DNA of 64,000 bases from Excoecaria cochinchinensis (taxonomy: Eukaryota > Streptophyta > Magnoliopsida > Malpighiales > Euphorbiaceae): positions 6,359,501 through 6,423,500 of the forward strand of contig CANTUQ010000003.1 of the NCBI GenBank assembly GCA_947683425.1, given 5' to 3'. The notes beneath the pieces are model-generated. The model ran no database searches, had not been told where the DNA came from, and saw only the letters and a program-made list of their open reading frames with translations. This document shows positions 31,479 through 42,379 of the stretch, in pieces. The translations under genes were made by a program, and so were the position numbers. The first letter of the stretch is position 1; each line of letters starts with the position of its first letter.

Positions 31479-32825
31479 ATGGAGTCGGATCCAAGTGAGT
31501 ATATGGGCGACACCATGAGTAGTGCCAATGTGAGTCGTGGAGGGAATCCAGTTAGAAGAGATGATCCAGTTAGACAGAATAGACATGAGCGGGAACCTGC
31601 ACCAGCTGAGGGTGCAAATAGAGGTGTTGCTTTTGATCCAGCATTAGTTCAGGGGTTATTGCAAGTGGTTGATAGGTTGACTGCACCTAAGGCTCCAACT
31701 GAGTTGTTAAGAAAGAGAGGAGCAGAAGACTTTCATGGGACTGCCTTAGATGAATCCGATGTGGCTGAGTTTTGGCTCAAGAGAGTAGGTAGAATTTTGC
31801 AAGAGATTAGGTGTCCTGCAGATCAGAGAGCTTCTTGTGCAGTTTCGTTGCTCCAAGGACCAGCATATGATTGGTGGGAACTTGTGATGAGGAATCCTCA
31901 GCGACCAGCCGAACTGACTTGGGATTATTTCAAGTAAGAGTTTGAGCAAAAGTATATAACAAAGGCATACCAAGAAGCGAAATGGAGAGAGTTCATTAGT
32001 TTGAAGCAGCGGGGCATGACTGTCAGTGAGTATGATAAGGAGTTCAACCGGTTAAGTAAGTATGTGCCCGAGCAGTTGTTGACAGATGAGTGCAGATGTA
32101 GGCACTTTTTAGAGGGATTGCGTGAGGTATTCAGAGGCCCTTTGTCTGCGATGATTGTCTTGCAGCCAGTTGGGTATTATCAGATTGTGGCTGCAGCAAT
32201 GAAGTTAGAGGAATCGGAGGAGATCAAGCAGAGAATGGTTAGCAAGAGGAGAGCACCGGATGGGGGAGTTGCGAGTACTAAGAAGTCCAAGGGTACTCCA
32301 CCCGAGCAAGGATCTAGAGGGAGTGTTCAAGTGCCTTCACAGGTAGAGAGTGTAGCCCCACAAGAAAATAAAGGAAATCGAGCACCAGAATGTGAGCATT
32401 GTCATAGGTACCATTGGGGTACATGTCGCAAGATCACCGGAGCCTGTTTTAAGTGTGGGAGTATGGAGCATCGGTTTGCTTTTTGCCCTAATCGAAGAGA
32501 AGACCAGAATCAGCAAGAGAGCAGAAGATCCAATGTCATCCAAAGCAATCGGGATGCAAGTAGAGCTCCGAGAGCACCATCAGATACAGTGCAGCGACCT
32601 GGTGCTACAGAGGATCATAATCAGTATAGAGGTTATGCTATGATTGCTAGAGATGCGACTGTTGCAGCGGGTCCTTCGGGTAAGTGTTATATATGTTCAG
32701 TTTTGTTTCGTTTGGTTTTGGTATTTGAGATGTGTTTAGATAAGCAAGGAAATTTCGAGGACGAAATTTTCTTAAGGAGGGGAGAGTTGTCACACCCCAT
32801 AAGTGGCCTATTTGGAAATCAGTGA
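31479..32825 (+). pseudogene. gag: Chromovirus gag, unit A2, with premature stop
   Basis: The same gene as in unit A1, almost base for base, but a C-to-T change turns the CAA codon after ...TWDYFK into TAA at 31935-31937, inside the capsid domain. Downstream the frame is open again to 32825 and includes the same zinc knuckle (CFKCGSMEHRFAFC) and the same read-through into the LTR. Other differences are a Cys for Phe in the ...DECRCRHF segment and EHCHRYHWG against EHFHRYHWG. The two units therefore diverged as separate copies rather than by a very recent duplication. Confidence 0.9.
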
Positions 32826-35270
32826 TTTTAAGTGGACAATTAAGAGCAATTTGGTATTTTAATTGGGAAAGAGGATTAAATTGCAAGTATTAATAAAGTA
32901 ATTAATTGCAGAATTTTAGTTTAGTGAGGAGAAGGTAATTAGTTAAGGATTATTTGGTAAAATGGGTTTAGTGGAATTGTGTAACTGTGCATGTGTGCCA
33001 AGTGGAATGAGAGTGTGTGTGTACGTGGTGAGGGAAAAGAGAAAACTGAGGGAAACTCAGTTGGCTGGAAACAGAAGACTTGAAGTTCTCTCTTTCTTGC
33101 TCTCTCTCTCCCTCACGTAAAGCACATTCTGTTCCTTCCATTTGCATGTGTGTTCTTCCTGTTGTGAAGCTTGAGTTTGGGTCTGTTAGAAGCTTCAGAA
33201 GGTAAGTGGCAAGAGTTCTATAGGATTTTTATGATTGAATTTCCATTCCTCTCGTCTTTGGGTATGTAGAGAATCTGTTATTGGTTTTTGATTGTGGTTT
33301 TTACTTGTTTGCAAGCCTCTGAGGATAAAAGAAAAGAGAAGGGGAAGGGCAAGATTGTGGATTGAGAAGGTTCAGTGAACATTTTTGGACTTCATTTCAG
33401 GTTTGGGAGTGTGTCTGTCTTTCTCATTTTGGATCCTAGTTACTGTTCTAATATGAATGTTAGTATGTGTATTTGTTTATAAAAATGCATAAGCAATAGA
33501 TTTATAGGTATGATTAGTAATGTTAAGGTTCTGTTGCTTTACATGTTTAAATAGAAGTCCAGATACATGTATGTTTTAAAGGAAAGATTATGGGTTTGTG
33601 ACTCTCTGTTTAATTACTGTGATGATATGACAATGTGAATAATGTGAGTGAAATTGCTGTAATTGTGCCCAGAAGAATTAAAGGTACGTGTTAGCATAAT
33701 TTTTGCATGAAAAATGGATTTAGATAAATTGGGATTTGAATGTTGAGTTATACTCTGTTTTTCACGTTTTCTGGTTTCTGTGTTTTTCTGGAAATTCTGA
33801 GAAGTTGGATGAAGGAGAAGAAGCTGTGAGAGGAAGATCACGTGACGTGATGGGGCATCACGCCGTGACCTCCCTCCTTTGGGAAGTCACGTGGCGTGAT
33901 GAAGCATCACGCCGTGACCTGCCTCTCTTGGCGAAGTCGCGACGTGATGGAGCATCACGCCTCGCGACCTCGCCTGCCTCTGTGTGTCACGAGATCGTGA
34001 CTTTTCTTCCTCTCCTCTCAGGCGTCACGAGACGTGACGATTGGTCACGCCGTGACTGCCTGCCCTGCTTTGCGTGGCGCTCGCGGGAAACTAGCGTCAC
34101 GAGACACCACTGCCTGGGTGTCTCGTGACCGGCTTCTGCCTGTTGCTCAGTTTTCTAAATAAAGTTTTAACTTCTATTTTAAGGATTTTTGCACTACATG
34201 TCAAATGTTTGAGTTAAAAATTGTATTGTATTTTAATAATTGCATAATATTGGGTTTTGATTACATGATTAATAATATTAATATACATGGGTTATTTCAA
34301 GATGAATTATAAGTTCCTATTACATCCAGTAATTAATATTTGGATATATGTATATGTTTCTGATTTTGATCAATGTACATGAATATATGAATTGTTGAGT
34401 TGTATTCTTTAAGCCTGAATAAGTCATAGTAGTGGATAAGTAAGCGCTTACTTAGGTCAGAGTGTGTGTGCAGCTGCTATATGATAAAATGATATATGCG
34501 GGTCCGTTTGGATCCTTGTTTCGACCTTGTTTGGTCTATATGGAAATAAAGCGAGACCTCGGTCTCTATATGAAAATTATATGTTCGAGACTCATGTCTC
34601 TATATGCTTGGGATATTGTGTTCTATCAGTATCCAAATGACCGTATCCACTTCTTAGGTTTATACCAGACTAATCAGGCTACATGTTTATATGTGATGTA
34701 TATGTTGAGATGTTTATTGACATGATTAAAAGTATATGTTGCACATGAATTCTTGTATATCCTGTATCGGTATAATCAGAGAAGTATGTTTGTATTTGTT
34801 AATTGCTTATATTGTAAATATCATAAAGGTGATGAGATACTATATTGTATATTGTTATTTTGTTTTGTTCCTCCCCACTAAGCGTTATCGCTTAGCACGG
34901 GCTCTTTTCCCGTGCAGGTGGCGAGTTTAGCTTGGAGTCAGATATCTGCAGGTCGGCCACTAGGAGTCTTTTGATGAAGTTTTTTTTTTGAAGTCTTCCG
35001 CTGTAAATTTTTGTATATGGCTTGTGTATAGCAAAGTAAATCTTTTGTAAAGGAACAAACATTATTTTGTATATGTATTTGCTTACGAGCCTCTTTTTGT
35101 AAAACGATATTGATATATGTTATATGTAAACAGGATTTTACTATTAAATGATTAAAAGTTTCTTTACATTTCATTTGGTTTTTATTTATACATGTGTATA
35201 TGGATTTGTTATATGTGTTTGCCCGCGTGGCACTCCGGCATCCTTCCAACGGGGATGGCGGGGTGTTACA
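32788..35270 (+). mobile_element. LTR 3 of tandem array A
   Basis: The third near-identical LTR, ending GGGGTGTTACA at 35270. The right flank (catcc) does not match the left flank of LTR 1 (ggcat), so the array as a whole has no target duplication. The right flank is not the continuation of LTR B that would be expected if the whole array had inserted at 24939. Confidence 0.93.
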
Positions 35271-36181
35271 CATCCAATTCACAATTGCTTCCACTTTTGA
35301 TAGATCCACCCGAATTCCCTCAGAAGAAACAATATGCTTGAGGAATGACACCTGGATCAGCCAAAAGTCACATTTGCTAAGCTTAGCAAAAAGCTGATGA
35401 TCTTTCAGAACTTGCAACACAATCCGAAGATGTTACTCATGTTCACTTTCATTTTTTGAATAAACCAAAATATCCTCGATGAACACAATAACAAATTGGT
35501 CAAGATATGACCTGAATACCCTGTTCATCAAATCCATAAAAGCCGCTGGTGCATTGGTCAAACATAACAGCATCACTAAGAACTCATAGTGGCCATATCG
35601 CATCCAAAAAGCTATCTTAGCAATATCTGCATCCTTAACTCTCAGCTGATAGTTACTCGATCTCACATCTATCTTGGAGAACACTCATGCACCTCTTAAC
35701 TGATAAAAAAGGTCCTCAATCCTTGGAAAATGGATACTTGTTCTTCACAGTGACCTTATTGATCTTGCGATAATCAATACACATTCTTAACGTACCATCC
35801 TTTTTTCTTGACAAATAAAACCGCAGCACCCCACGAAGATACACTGGGTCTGATAAATCCTTTATACAATAGCTCTTGTAATTGAGTTTAAGCTCTCTTA
35901 ATTCTATAGGAGCCATTTGATAAGGTGCTTTAGAAAGAGGAGTAGTGCCCGGCATAATCTCTATGGATAGCTCAACCTCCCTCTCTAGAGGCAAACCAGG
36001 CAATTCTCCAGGAAACACCTCTTCAAACTCTTTAACCACTGAAATATCATGAATTCTTAATTGACTATGCCTAGAATCCAAGATCAAAGCCTGAAATTCT
36101 TCACTCCTTTTCTCATAAGCCGCCTTGCCTTCATAGCCGAAATCACCTTATGTAAAGAATTCGAACCCAAACCTCTAATTA
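35271..36181 (-). pseudogene. Chromovirus protease-end and RT fragment
   Basis: Minus-strand remains of a Ty3/gypsy pol, in several frames. From 36160 downward it shows the end of the protease region (VISAMKARRL-like text). It then shows FPGELPGLPLEREVELSIEI, the RT start (LRMCIDYRKINKVTVKNKYPF, shown by the 35716-36087 frame), FSKIDVRSSNYQLRV, LCLTNAPAAFMDLMNRVF, and the catalytic motif. That motif reads FIEDILVYSK where FIDDILVYSK is usual, so a catalytic aspartate is lost. The fragment ends at 35271 against LTR 3 of array A in mid-RT (LSKVEAIVNW). It is inverted relative to the B gag next to it, so it belongs to another element. Confidence 0.85.
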
Positions 36182-36850
36182 CCACTACAGGAAAGAATTT
36201 AGCCAGTTGACCAAGTATGTACCCGAACCGTTACTGACAAAAGAGTTTAAGTGCCAGCATTTTCAGGGTGGATTAAGAGAAGTCATTAGAGGTCCATTAT
36301 CAGCTATGGCACTCATGCATCCGGTTGGATATTAGCAGTTACTGGCTACAGCGACAAAGTTAGAAGAATCGGAGATGGCGAAGTAGAGAATATAATAGAA
36401 TAGAAGAGCACTCGATAGTGGAGTTATAAGTAATAAGAAGCCCAAAGGTGTTTCTATCGGACAATTTACTAGAGGGACTGAACAAGTGCCTTTGGAAGTT
36501 GGAAATGTAGCACCGCATGCTAGTAGGGGAAATCGACCACCAGAGGTGAGCATTTCCAAAGATGACATTCGGGTACATGTCGTAAGATCACTGGAGCATG
36601 CTTCAAGTGCGGGAGTATAGAGCATCGGTTTGCTAATTGTCCCGAACGGCAAGGGAATAAGGTCAACAAGAGAGCAAAGCGGATAGAGGTAAATCCAATG
36701 CAACGAGAAGCAAAGTAGAGCTTCTCAGGCGCCAACAAAAATTGTGCATCGGCCAGGGACTATGGGAGAGTGTGTACGTGATGATTAGAGAGAATACTCT
36801 GGAGACCGCAGGTCCTTTCGGTAAGTGTTAATTGGTTAAGTTTCTATTTG
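36182..36850 (+). pseudogene. gag: Chromovirus gag remnant of element B
   Basis: The plus-strand second half of a gag related to families A and D, starting mid-domain (FSQLTKYVPE-like, LREVIRGPLSAM, HPVGY) and running to a zinc knuckle CFKCGS..EHRFANCP at about 36600-36645. Stops and frameshifts are frequent. As in A and D, the gag text is followed at once by the GAAATTTTGAGGACGAAATTTC tract and LTR B, without pol. The first half of gag, the primer site and most of the 5' LTR of B are missing. Confidence 0.82.
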
Positions 36851-36927
36851 AGTTCGGTTTTGGTATTTGGGATGTAAGTGATTACCGGGGAAATTTTGAG
36901 GACGAAATTTCTTGAGTTAGAGAGAGT

Positions 36928-38465
36928 TATCACATCCCAAATATGGCCTAGTTGGAATTACAAGTTTAATTGGACATTAAGGGGCATTCTGGTAATTTAT
37001 GCTAGTGAATTAAAAGTGAAGGACATAATGGAAGAGTTAATTAATGTATTTAGAGAAAAGGGCAAGGTAGTGGAATAAGGGGTCCAATGAGAACTTGATA
37101 TGTGTATGGCTAGGTGGAGAGTTAGTGGGATTTGAAAGAAAGAGAGAGGGTAGAAACAGGAATTATTTTCTTTCATTTTCTATCCCGTTCTCCCTCTTTC
37201 TTTTCTTCATTTTCCTTCTTTTTGCTCTCTGGGTCTGCATGTGTTGATTCCATAAGACTGAGATGAGTTCTAAGAGATTAAGAACTGAGTTTCCAGAGGT
37301 AAGTTGCTGAGTTATCTTGGGTTTTCTTCATCTTCTTCTTCTTCTTCTTGGATTTGATTGAGATATACGGTTGTTTTGCATGGGAATAACTGGGTTTTGT
37401 TTTGGTTGGGATGGTGCAAGCATCTGAAGACAAAAGGAGGAACAAAGGGAAAGAAAAGATTGGGTCTTAAGTTTGGAAAGAGATCAGCAACCAGCTTTTG
37501 GAGTTGTGTGGTTCATTTTTCTCATTTGGATCATTGCATGTTCTGAATATGTGAAAGTGCATGGGTTGCTAGAGTATGTGATAATGACTTAAGATGCTAT
37601 GATTATAATAGTTTTGTATGCCACTTGATGTGTATTTGTAGTTGACATGAAAATGACTATAATATATGATGAGTGTCATTGAAATTGTATAAGTATGGTA
37701 GAATAACAGGTGATGTTTAAATGAGCAACCTTGTTACATTATTGTTCTATTACATGTTACATTTTAAGTAGTATTAGATTTTTAGTAGTAAGATTATAAG
37801 CATGAGAGGGGTATATACATGTTGGATTAGATTTTGAATTGTGTGGACTTTAGCATTTTTCTTGATTTTTGTCGTTTTACACGGCTGTATGGATTTCTAT
37901 ACCGCCGTGTAAATACTCCCTGGATTGCTGGTCCATTGAGCCACACGGCGGTAAGGAATCCCATACCGCCATGTAAATGATTGAATCATGCAGTTCAGCT
38001 AGGCAGGACACGAGTCGTGTCCCTCATGCACGAATCGTGCTCCCCCGTTTTACATAGCAGTATGGGTAAACCATACCGTCGTGTAAAACGCTACTGCCTC
38101 CATATTCTGTAAAATGTTCACTTTTGTTTTTTTTTATCCTTTTTCTTTTAGTTTTGGTTTTTAACCTTTATTTGTGTATTATTAATTAGTAAATGAGATT
38201 TGTTAGTCAAATCTTTTACTTGGTTTGTTTTGATAAGGTTATTAAATGATTTTGCTTATGCATGTGTAAAGTTATAGATTCTTTATATCAAGTTATATGT
38301 ACACAATTAATCATCTCATATAGGGTTTAAATGTATATGACTTATATGTCTCAGAAATTTTGACTAATGCATATATGTATACATGCATTATGTGATTATA
38401 CTTGAGTTATTGTTTATTCTATGATAATAATACTAGAGTACATATGAGTTATTGTTTTGAGCTTA
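36928..38465 (+). mobile_element. LTR B, first part
   Basis: It starts TATCACATCCC (TG mutated to TA), with a donor CCAGAG/GTAAGT at 37298 and a (TTC)n tract near 37335. The hairpin array is at 37876-38089. It is interrupted at 38465 by solo LTR C and resumes at 41010. The 36878-37078 and 37358-37546 frames are not supported as genes. Confidence 0.85.
37876..38089 (+). repeat. Hairpin array of LTR B
   Basis: Five hairpins: TTTACACGGC..GTAT / ATAC..GCCGTGTAAA (37876-37913), ACACGGCGGTA / TACCGCCATGT (37942-37973), a perfect GGACACGA / TCGTGTCC (38006-38022), GCACGA / TCGTGC (38028-38040), and GTTTTACA..GTATGG / CCATAC..TGTAAAAC (38047-38089). The middle two are of the family D class; the others are specific to B. 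Confidence 0.9.
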
Positions 38466-41009
38466 TGTCATACCCCATTTGCCCCCTAGTAGTATGAGCC
38501 ATTTGTGTGATCCACTTGTGTGTGTATGCATTGGGTGTATTTTGGCATGTCATAAGGGCATTTTGGGTAAATTGTATGTTTGTGTGTTTAATATAGTGTG
38601 GGTGCTCATATTGTGATAGGGTGTGAATTAGTTGGATTGTGATTGGGTGTGCTTGAGTATACAATAGTAGGAGGTGTTTGTGGGGTTGTGCTTGTGTGTG
38701 TGTGCTCACACATTTGTAGCGTGTTGTAAGTGTGGATTGCATTGTGTATGTGCAATGTATGCTGTTACGGTGTGAGTTATTAAAACCCACCAATCATCTT
38801 GTGCCATGTGGAAAGGGGAATAGTGGGGGTTGGATAATTGAGGAAAGAGAAGGGGAAGAACAGAAAATCTGTTCTTCATTCCCGTTCTCCCGTTCTCTTC
38901 TCTCTTTTGCCTTCCCTTCTACTCCATCTTCCTCTTCATTTCTTTGGCTAACTCCTTGTTGGTTGGATTTGGTGGATTTTCATAATTCATAGAAGTAATT
39001 GGTGAGTTTTCTGCATTTCCATTTTGTTCTTCTTCTTCTCCTTCTTCTTCATATTTTATGGGTTTAGATTTAATCTAGGGTTTGTATTTTGTGTGTTTTG
39101 TTGGGTTGTTGTTAGTTGAGCCTCCTCGTGAGCCTAAAGGCAAAGAGAAGGCATCGGGAAGTGGTGCTCACTAATTAGGAGCTAAGGATATTCAGGTTTG
39201 GGAGTTTTGTGATTTTTGCATTTTTGTGGTTGTTGCCCTTTTGATGAAATTTCTGGAAAAATATGGTGATCTTGATGTGTATTGTAGTTTAAATGTTATG
39301 GGTTTTGATTTAGATGTGTTAAAAAGGCTTGAATGTGGTTTAATGAACTCAATTGTGTTCTTCAGTGAGATGATGATGAATAGTGCTGATATTTCAAATT
39401 GTGTAAATTGATGTTGTTATTGGCATGATTTAATTGGAATTCTTGGTATAGATGTTGTATTTTATGTTGCTAATGATGTATGGGTGGCTAGAGATGTGGT
39501 AAGTTGGTGTTTTGATGTTTGGTTTGAGATTTGGGCGTTGTGAAGTTGGATTTTTAGCAGATTTCTCGTGTAAGGGCTGGAATTCATGACTCTGTTATGA
39601 GGTTGCGATAGAGCCCGGTGAAAGCAGCCCTCGCATGCGTCCGAGCTCTCCGCAGAGCCGTGCAGTGGAGCCTTTGTCGCGAGCGTGACGCCTGTCATGA
39701 GCGCGATAGAGAGCTCGGCTGTCGATTTGTTTTGGGCTGCCGCTCACTATCGCGAGCATAGCAGCGAGGTGTCCTTGCTCCCTCGTGAGATCACAACGGG
39801 TGTTGTGGTCGGGCCCCGGGGCAAGCCCGCATTTGTCATGAGCGGGACGTTGTCGCGAGCACGGCAGTGCCTATTTCCTGTCCTGTTTTTTTGATTTTGC
39901 CTTCTCTTCTAAAATGAATTTCAAATGGTTTCTTTATGAGTTTTACCCCTGTATGCGATATAGGATGCTTATCTATATGTGCAATATGTTGAATTTTCGT
40001 GATAAGTGATATGCTACAATTTTGAACCTGAATTGTATTACGTATGACCTGCGAGAGTCAGTCTAGTGGATAGTTAGGCATGCCTAATAGAGTCTTTTAG
40101 TTGCAGCTTTAGTTCTGTTTGGACCCTGATTAGGTCCCCGTTTAGTGCCTCGCAAACCCCTTAGTATTTGGATCTTGTTTAAGGCCCCCTCCGTAAAATG
40201 TTTTGAATATGATAAATAAATGGTTTCTCGATTCGTACCCATAAGGTACTGTCTGTACTCGATTCGTACCAGTAAGGTACTGTTTGTGTACTCGTTATCA
40301 AATATTGTGAGTCAGCAGGTGCTCTGTTTGCTTTGGTTTGCTTCGATTTGATTATCAGAATGTGATATCCGAATGAGCATAATGATTAGTTTATATGCAT
40401 AAGAATGTGGACATGTGCTATTGAAAGTATGGCTTTAGCATGCAAGCATGTTTGTATATATATGTATATGTTATATAATGAAAATCTGCATGTGCCATTA
40501 TGAATGTGTTTTGTTTTGACGACCATTGTGATTGGCCGTCCATATCACTTGTGTGTTTCCCCACTAAGCGTTTATCGCTTAGCACGGTGTTTTTACCTGT
40601 GCAGCTGCGGAAGGTGCTGTGTTTTGGGAGAGTCACCGCCAGTCAAGCCAACATAGAAGGGATTAGTGTAGGGCTTATTTTGTAGCAGTTATGATGATTC
40701 TTTTGTAATAGAACTCTCTTGTATCAGTGATTTGTATAGCTCCCTCATCTGTATATTTCTGGGTATGTAATTCTTTTGTATCGGCAAATTTGATCAGAAC
40801 ATTATTGTAATAGATGTTGTTATATTAATGTATGATCAGCTGTTGCTCCTGTTGTTTCGCAAAGTTTTTAATTACCTCGTATCTATGTATGTATATTATG
40901 AATGAATGCATGTTTTTTTGTATTGTATCCGCGTGGTGGCACCCTAACTCGTACGGCATCTCACTCCTTATTGGATGGGATCACCTACGTATGGGTAGGG
41001 AGTCTTACT
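38466..41009 (+). mobile_element. Solo LTR of chromovirus family C
   Basis: 2544 bp, TGTCATACCCC to GGGAGTCTTAC(T), flanked by GCTTA (38461-38465) and GCCTA (41010-41014), a target duplication with one change. LTR B resumes on the right. It has a donor ATTG/GTGAGT near 39001, GC-rich hairpins 39600-39870, the dyad TTAGGCATGCCTAA (40074-40087), paired GTACC / GGTAC hairpins (40235-40290), and a double hairpin ending CTGTGCAG (40562-40604). No internal region is present. The same LTR start recurs at 63590. Confidence 0.88.
39600..39870 (+). repeat. GC-rich hairpin region of LTR C
   Basis: A GC-rich block in AT-rich surroundings. It repeats the word TCGCGAGCG or TCGCGAGCA, with partners such as GTCATGAGCGCGATAG, and has a GGGCCCC / GGGGCAAGCCC palindromic part near 39811-39830. 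The pairings are less regular than in families A, B, D and E. The word class is shared with LTR D (15012 and 15967). Confidence 0.65.
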
Positions 41010-41973
41010 GCCTATATGGTCATAGTTGTGGATAGGTAAGCGCTTATCTAGGTCAGTGTGTGTGTGCAACTGCTATATGTTACACGTTACATACGGGCCC
41101 CATTTGGGTCATTTCACATGATTTGAGGCTTCGGTCTCCGGTATACCTTCGGGTATACATGATTAAAAGATTGTTTTGAGACACATGTCTCCATATGCTT
41201 GGGATGTTGTGTCCTATCAGTACCCAAATTTGACCGTATCCACCTCTAATGTATAGTCAGGCTATTATATGAGGCTAATATGTGTCGTGAATGAATAAAT
41301 TTGCAATGACATGCTTATGTTATGTTATTTCTTTATATGTCTAGTAAATACGGATTGATGTTATAAGATTATGTATATGAAGGATGCAATGATATGCTGC
41401 GATGCTTGTGGTTGAATGCGAGTGGTTAATTGGTGTACGAGTAAATATTAATTACATATTTTGTTGTTATATAAGCATTGTTTACCTGTTTATAAATGCG
41501 TATATGAATACTTGTTATAAGCATGAGTGGTAAATGTTTATATGTTCCTTTAAGTTATTTATATATATTATTATTGCAAGTATACGTATATGCATGTTTG
41601 TTCCTCCCCACTAAGCATTATCGCTTAGCATGGGCCCTTTTCCCGTGTAGGTGGTACGTACAGTTCGAAGTCGGACATTTGCAGGTCGGCTACTAGAGGT
41701 CTTTTGTTAGAGTCTCTTTTTGTCTTCCGCTGATTTTTGTATAAGGATTTTGGTTTTGGCAAATGTAATTTTGTAAAAGAACAATTATTTTTGTATATGT
41801 ATATGTTAAATGTTTACAAATTCCTTTTGTAAAACGATACGATTATATGTATATGGATTTATTATCTATTCATTAAATGCATTTGTTATATTTCTCTTGA
41901 TTTGAGTTTGTATATGTATTTGCGCGAGTAGCGCAACCGGCATCCTTCTAACGAGGGTGTTGGAGGCGTTATA
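41010..41973 (+). mobile_element. LTR B, second part
   Basis: The continuation of LTR B after solo LTR C, beginning just before the closed domain. GTGGATA (41028-41034) and TATCCAC (41237-41243) are exact complements around GGTAAGCGCTTATC, GGTATACC..GGGTATAC and GAGAC / GTCTC hairpins. It has a double hairpin ending GTGTAGG (41610-41651) and ends GGCGTTATA at 41973, followed by the Athila hairpin array. The terminal target duplication is not clean (tttgt on the left, agtt or gttgg on the right). Confidence 0.85.
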
Positions 41974-41977
41974 GTTG

Positions 41978-42157
41978 GTCACGGTGACAACCAATTCCAT
42001 TGTCACCGTGACATAATAACATTTCAAAACAGAATGTAAATTTCCATTTGATCACGGTGAGAACCAAATCCATTATTACCGTGACATGTCCCAGACCACA
42101 ATCCAGAATGCAATTTTCTCTAGTCACGGTGATAACCAAATCTGTTGCTACCGTGAC
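41978..42157 (-). repeat. Athila hairpin array, right half (three units)
   Basis: Units at 41978-42012, 42051-42085 and 42123-42157, period 72-73. The first pairs GTCACGGTGACAA / TTGTCACCGTGAC. The spacer words ('ttcaaaacagaatg', 'aaatttccatttg') match those of the left half at 24588-24860. The array sits about 220 bases after the integrase stop. Confidence 0.9.
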
Positions 42158-42379
42158 CTTTTGCGAATTTGCAAAATTTTTCACAAGTCTCCCCAAACTT
42201 CAAACTACAAAAACACGAGAAAATCTCCAACAAAAATATAGCTCCACTAAGACCACGCACAAAAATTGACAAAAACAAGCACGACTAACAACCTAAAAGA
42301 GATTCAATAAACACAAAATAACAAATGTTGAGAAATAGTTCTGCATTTAACAAGTTCGCAGCTGGACTTTTAAATACCG
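42158..42379 (-). other. Athila integrase-ORF2 spacer
   Basis: Non-coding AT-rich sequence between the integrase stop and the hairpin array. No further feature is visible. Confidence 0.6.

Noticed and set aside
38732..38992. An 86-residue Ser/Phe-rich frame in LTR C
   Set aside because: It lies in the pyrimidine-rich leader part of a solo LTR, where such frames are expected; there is no homology.
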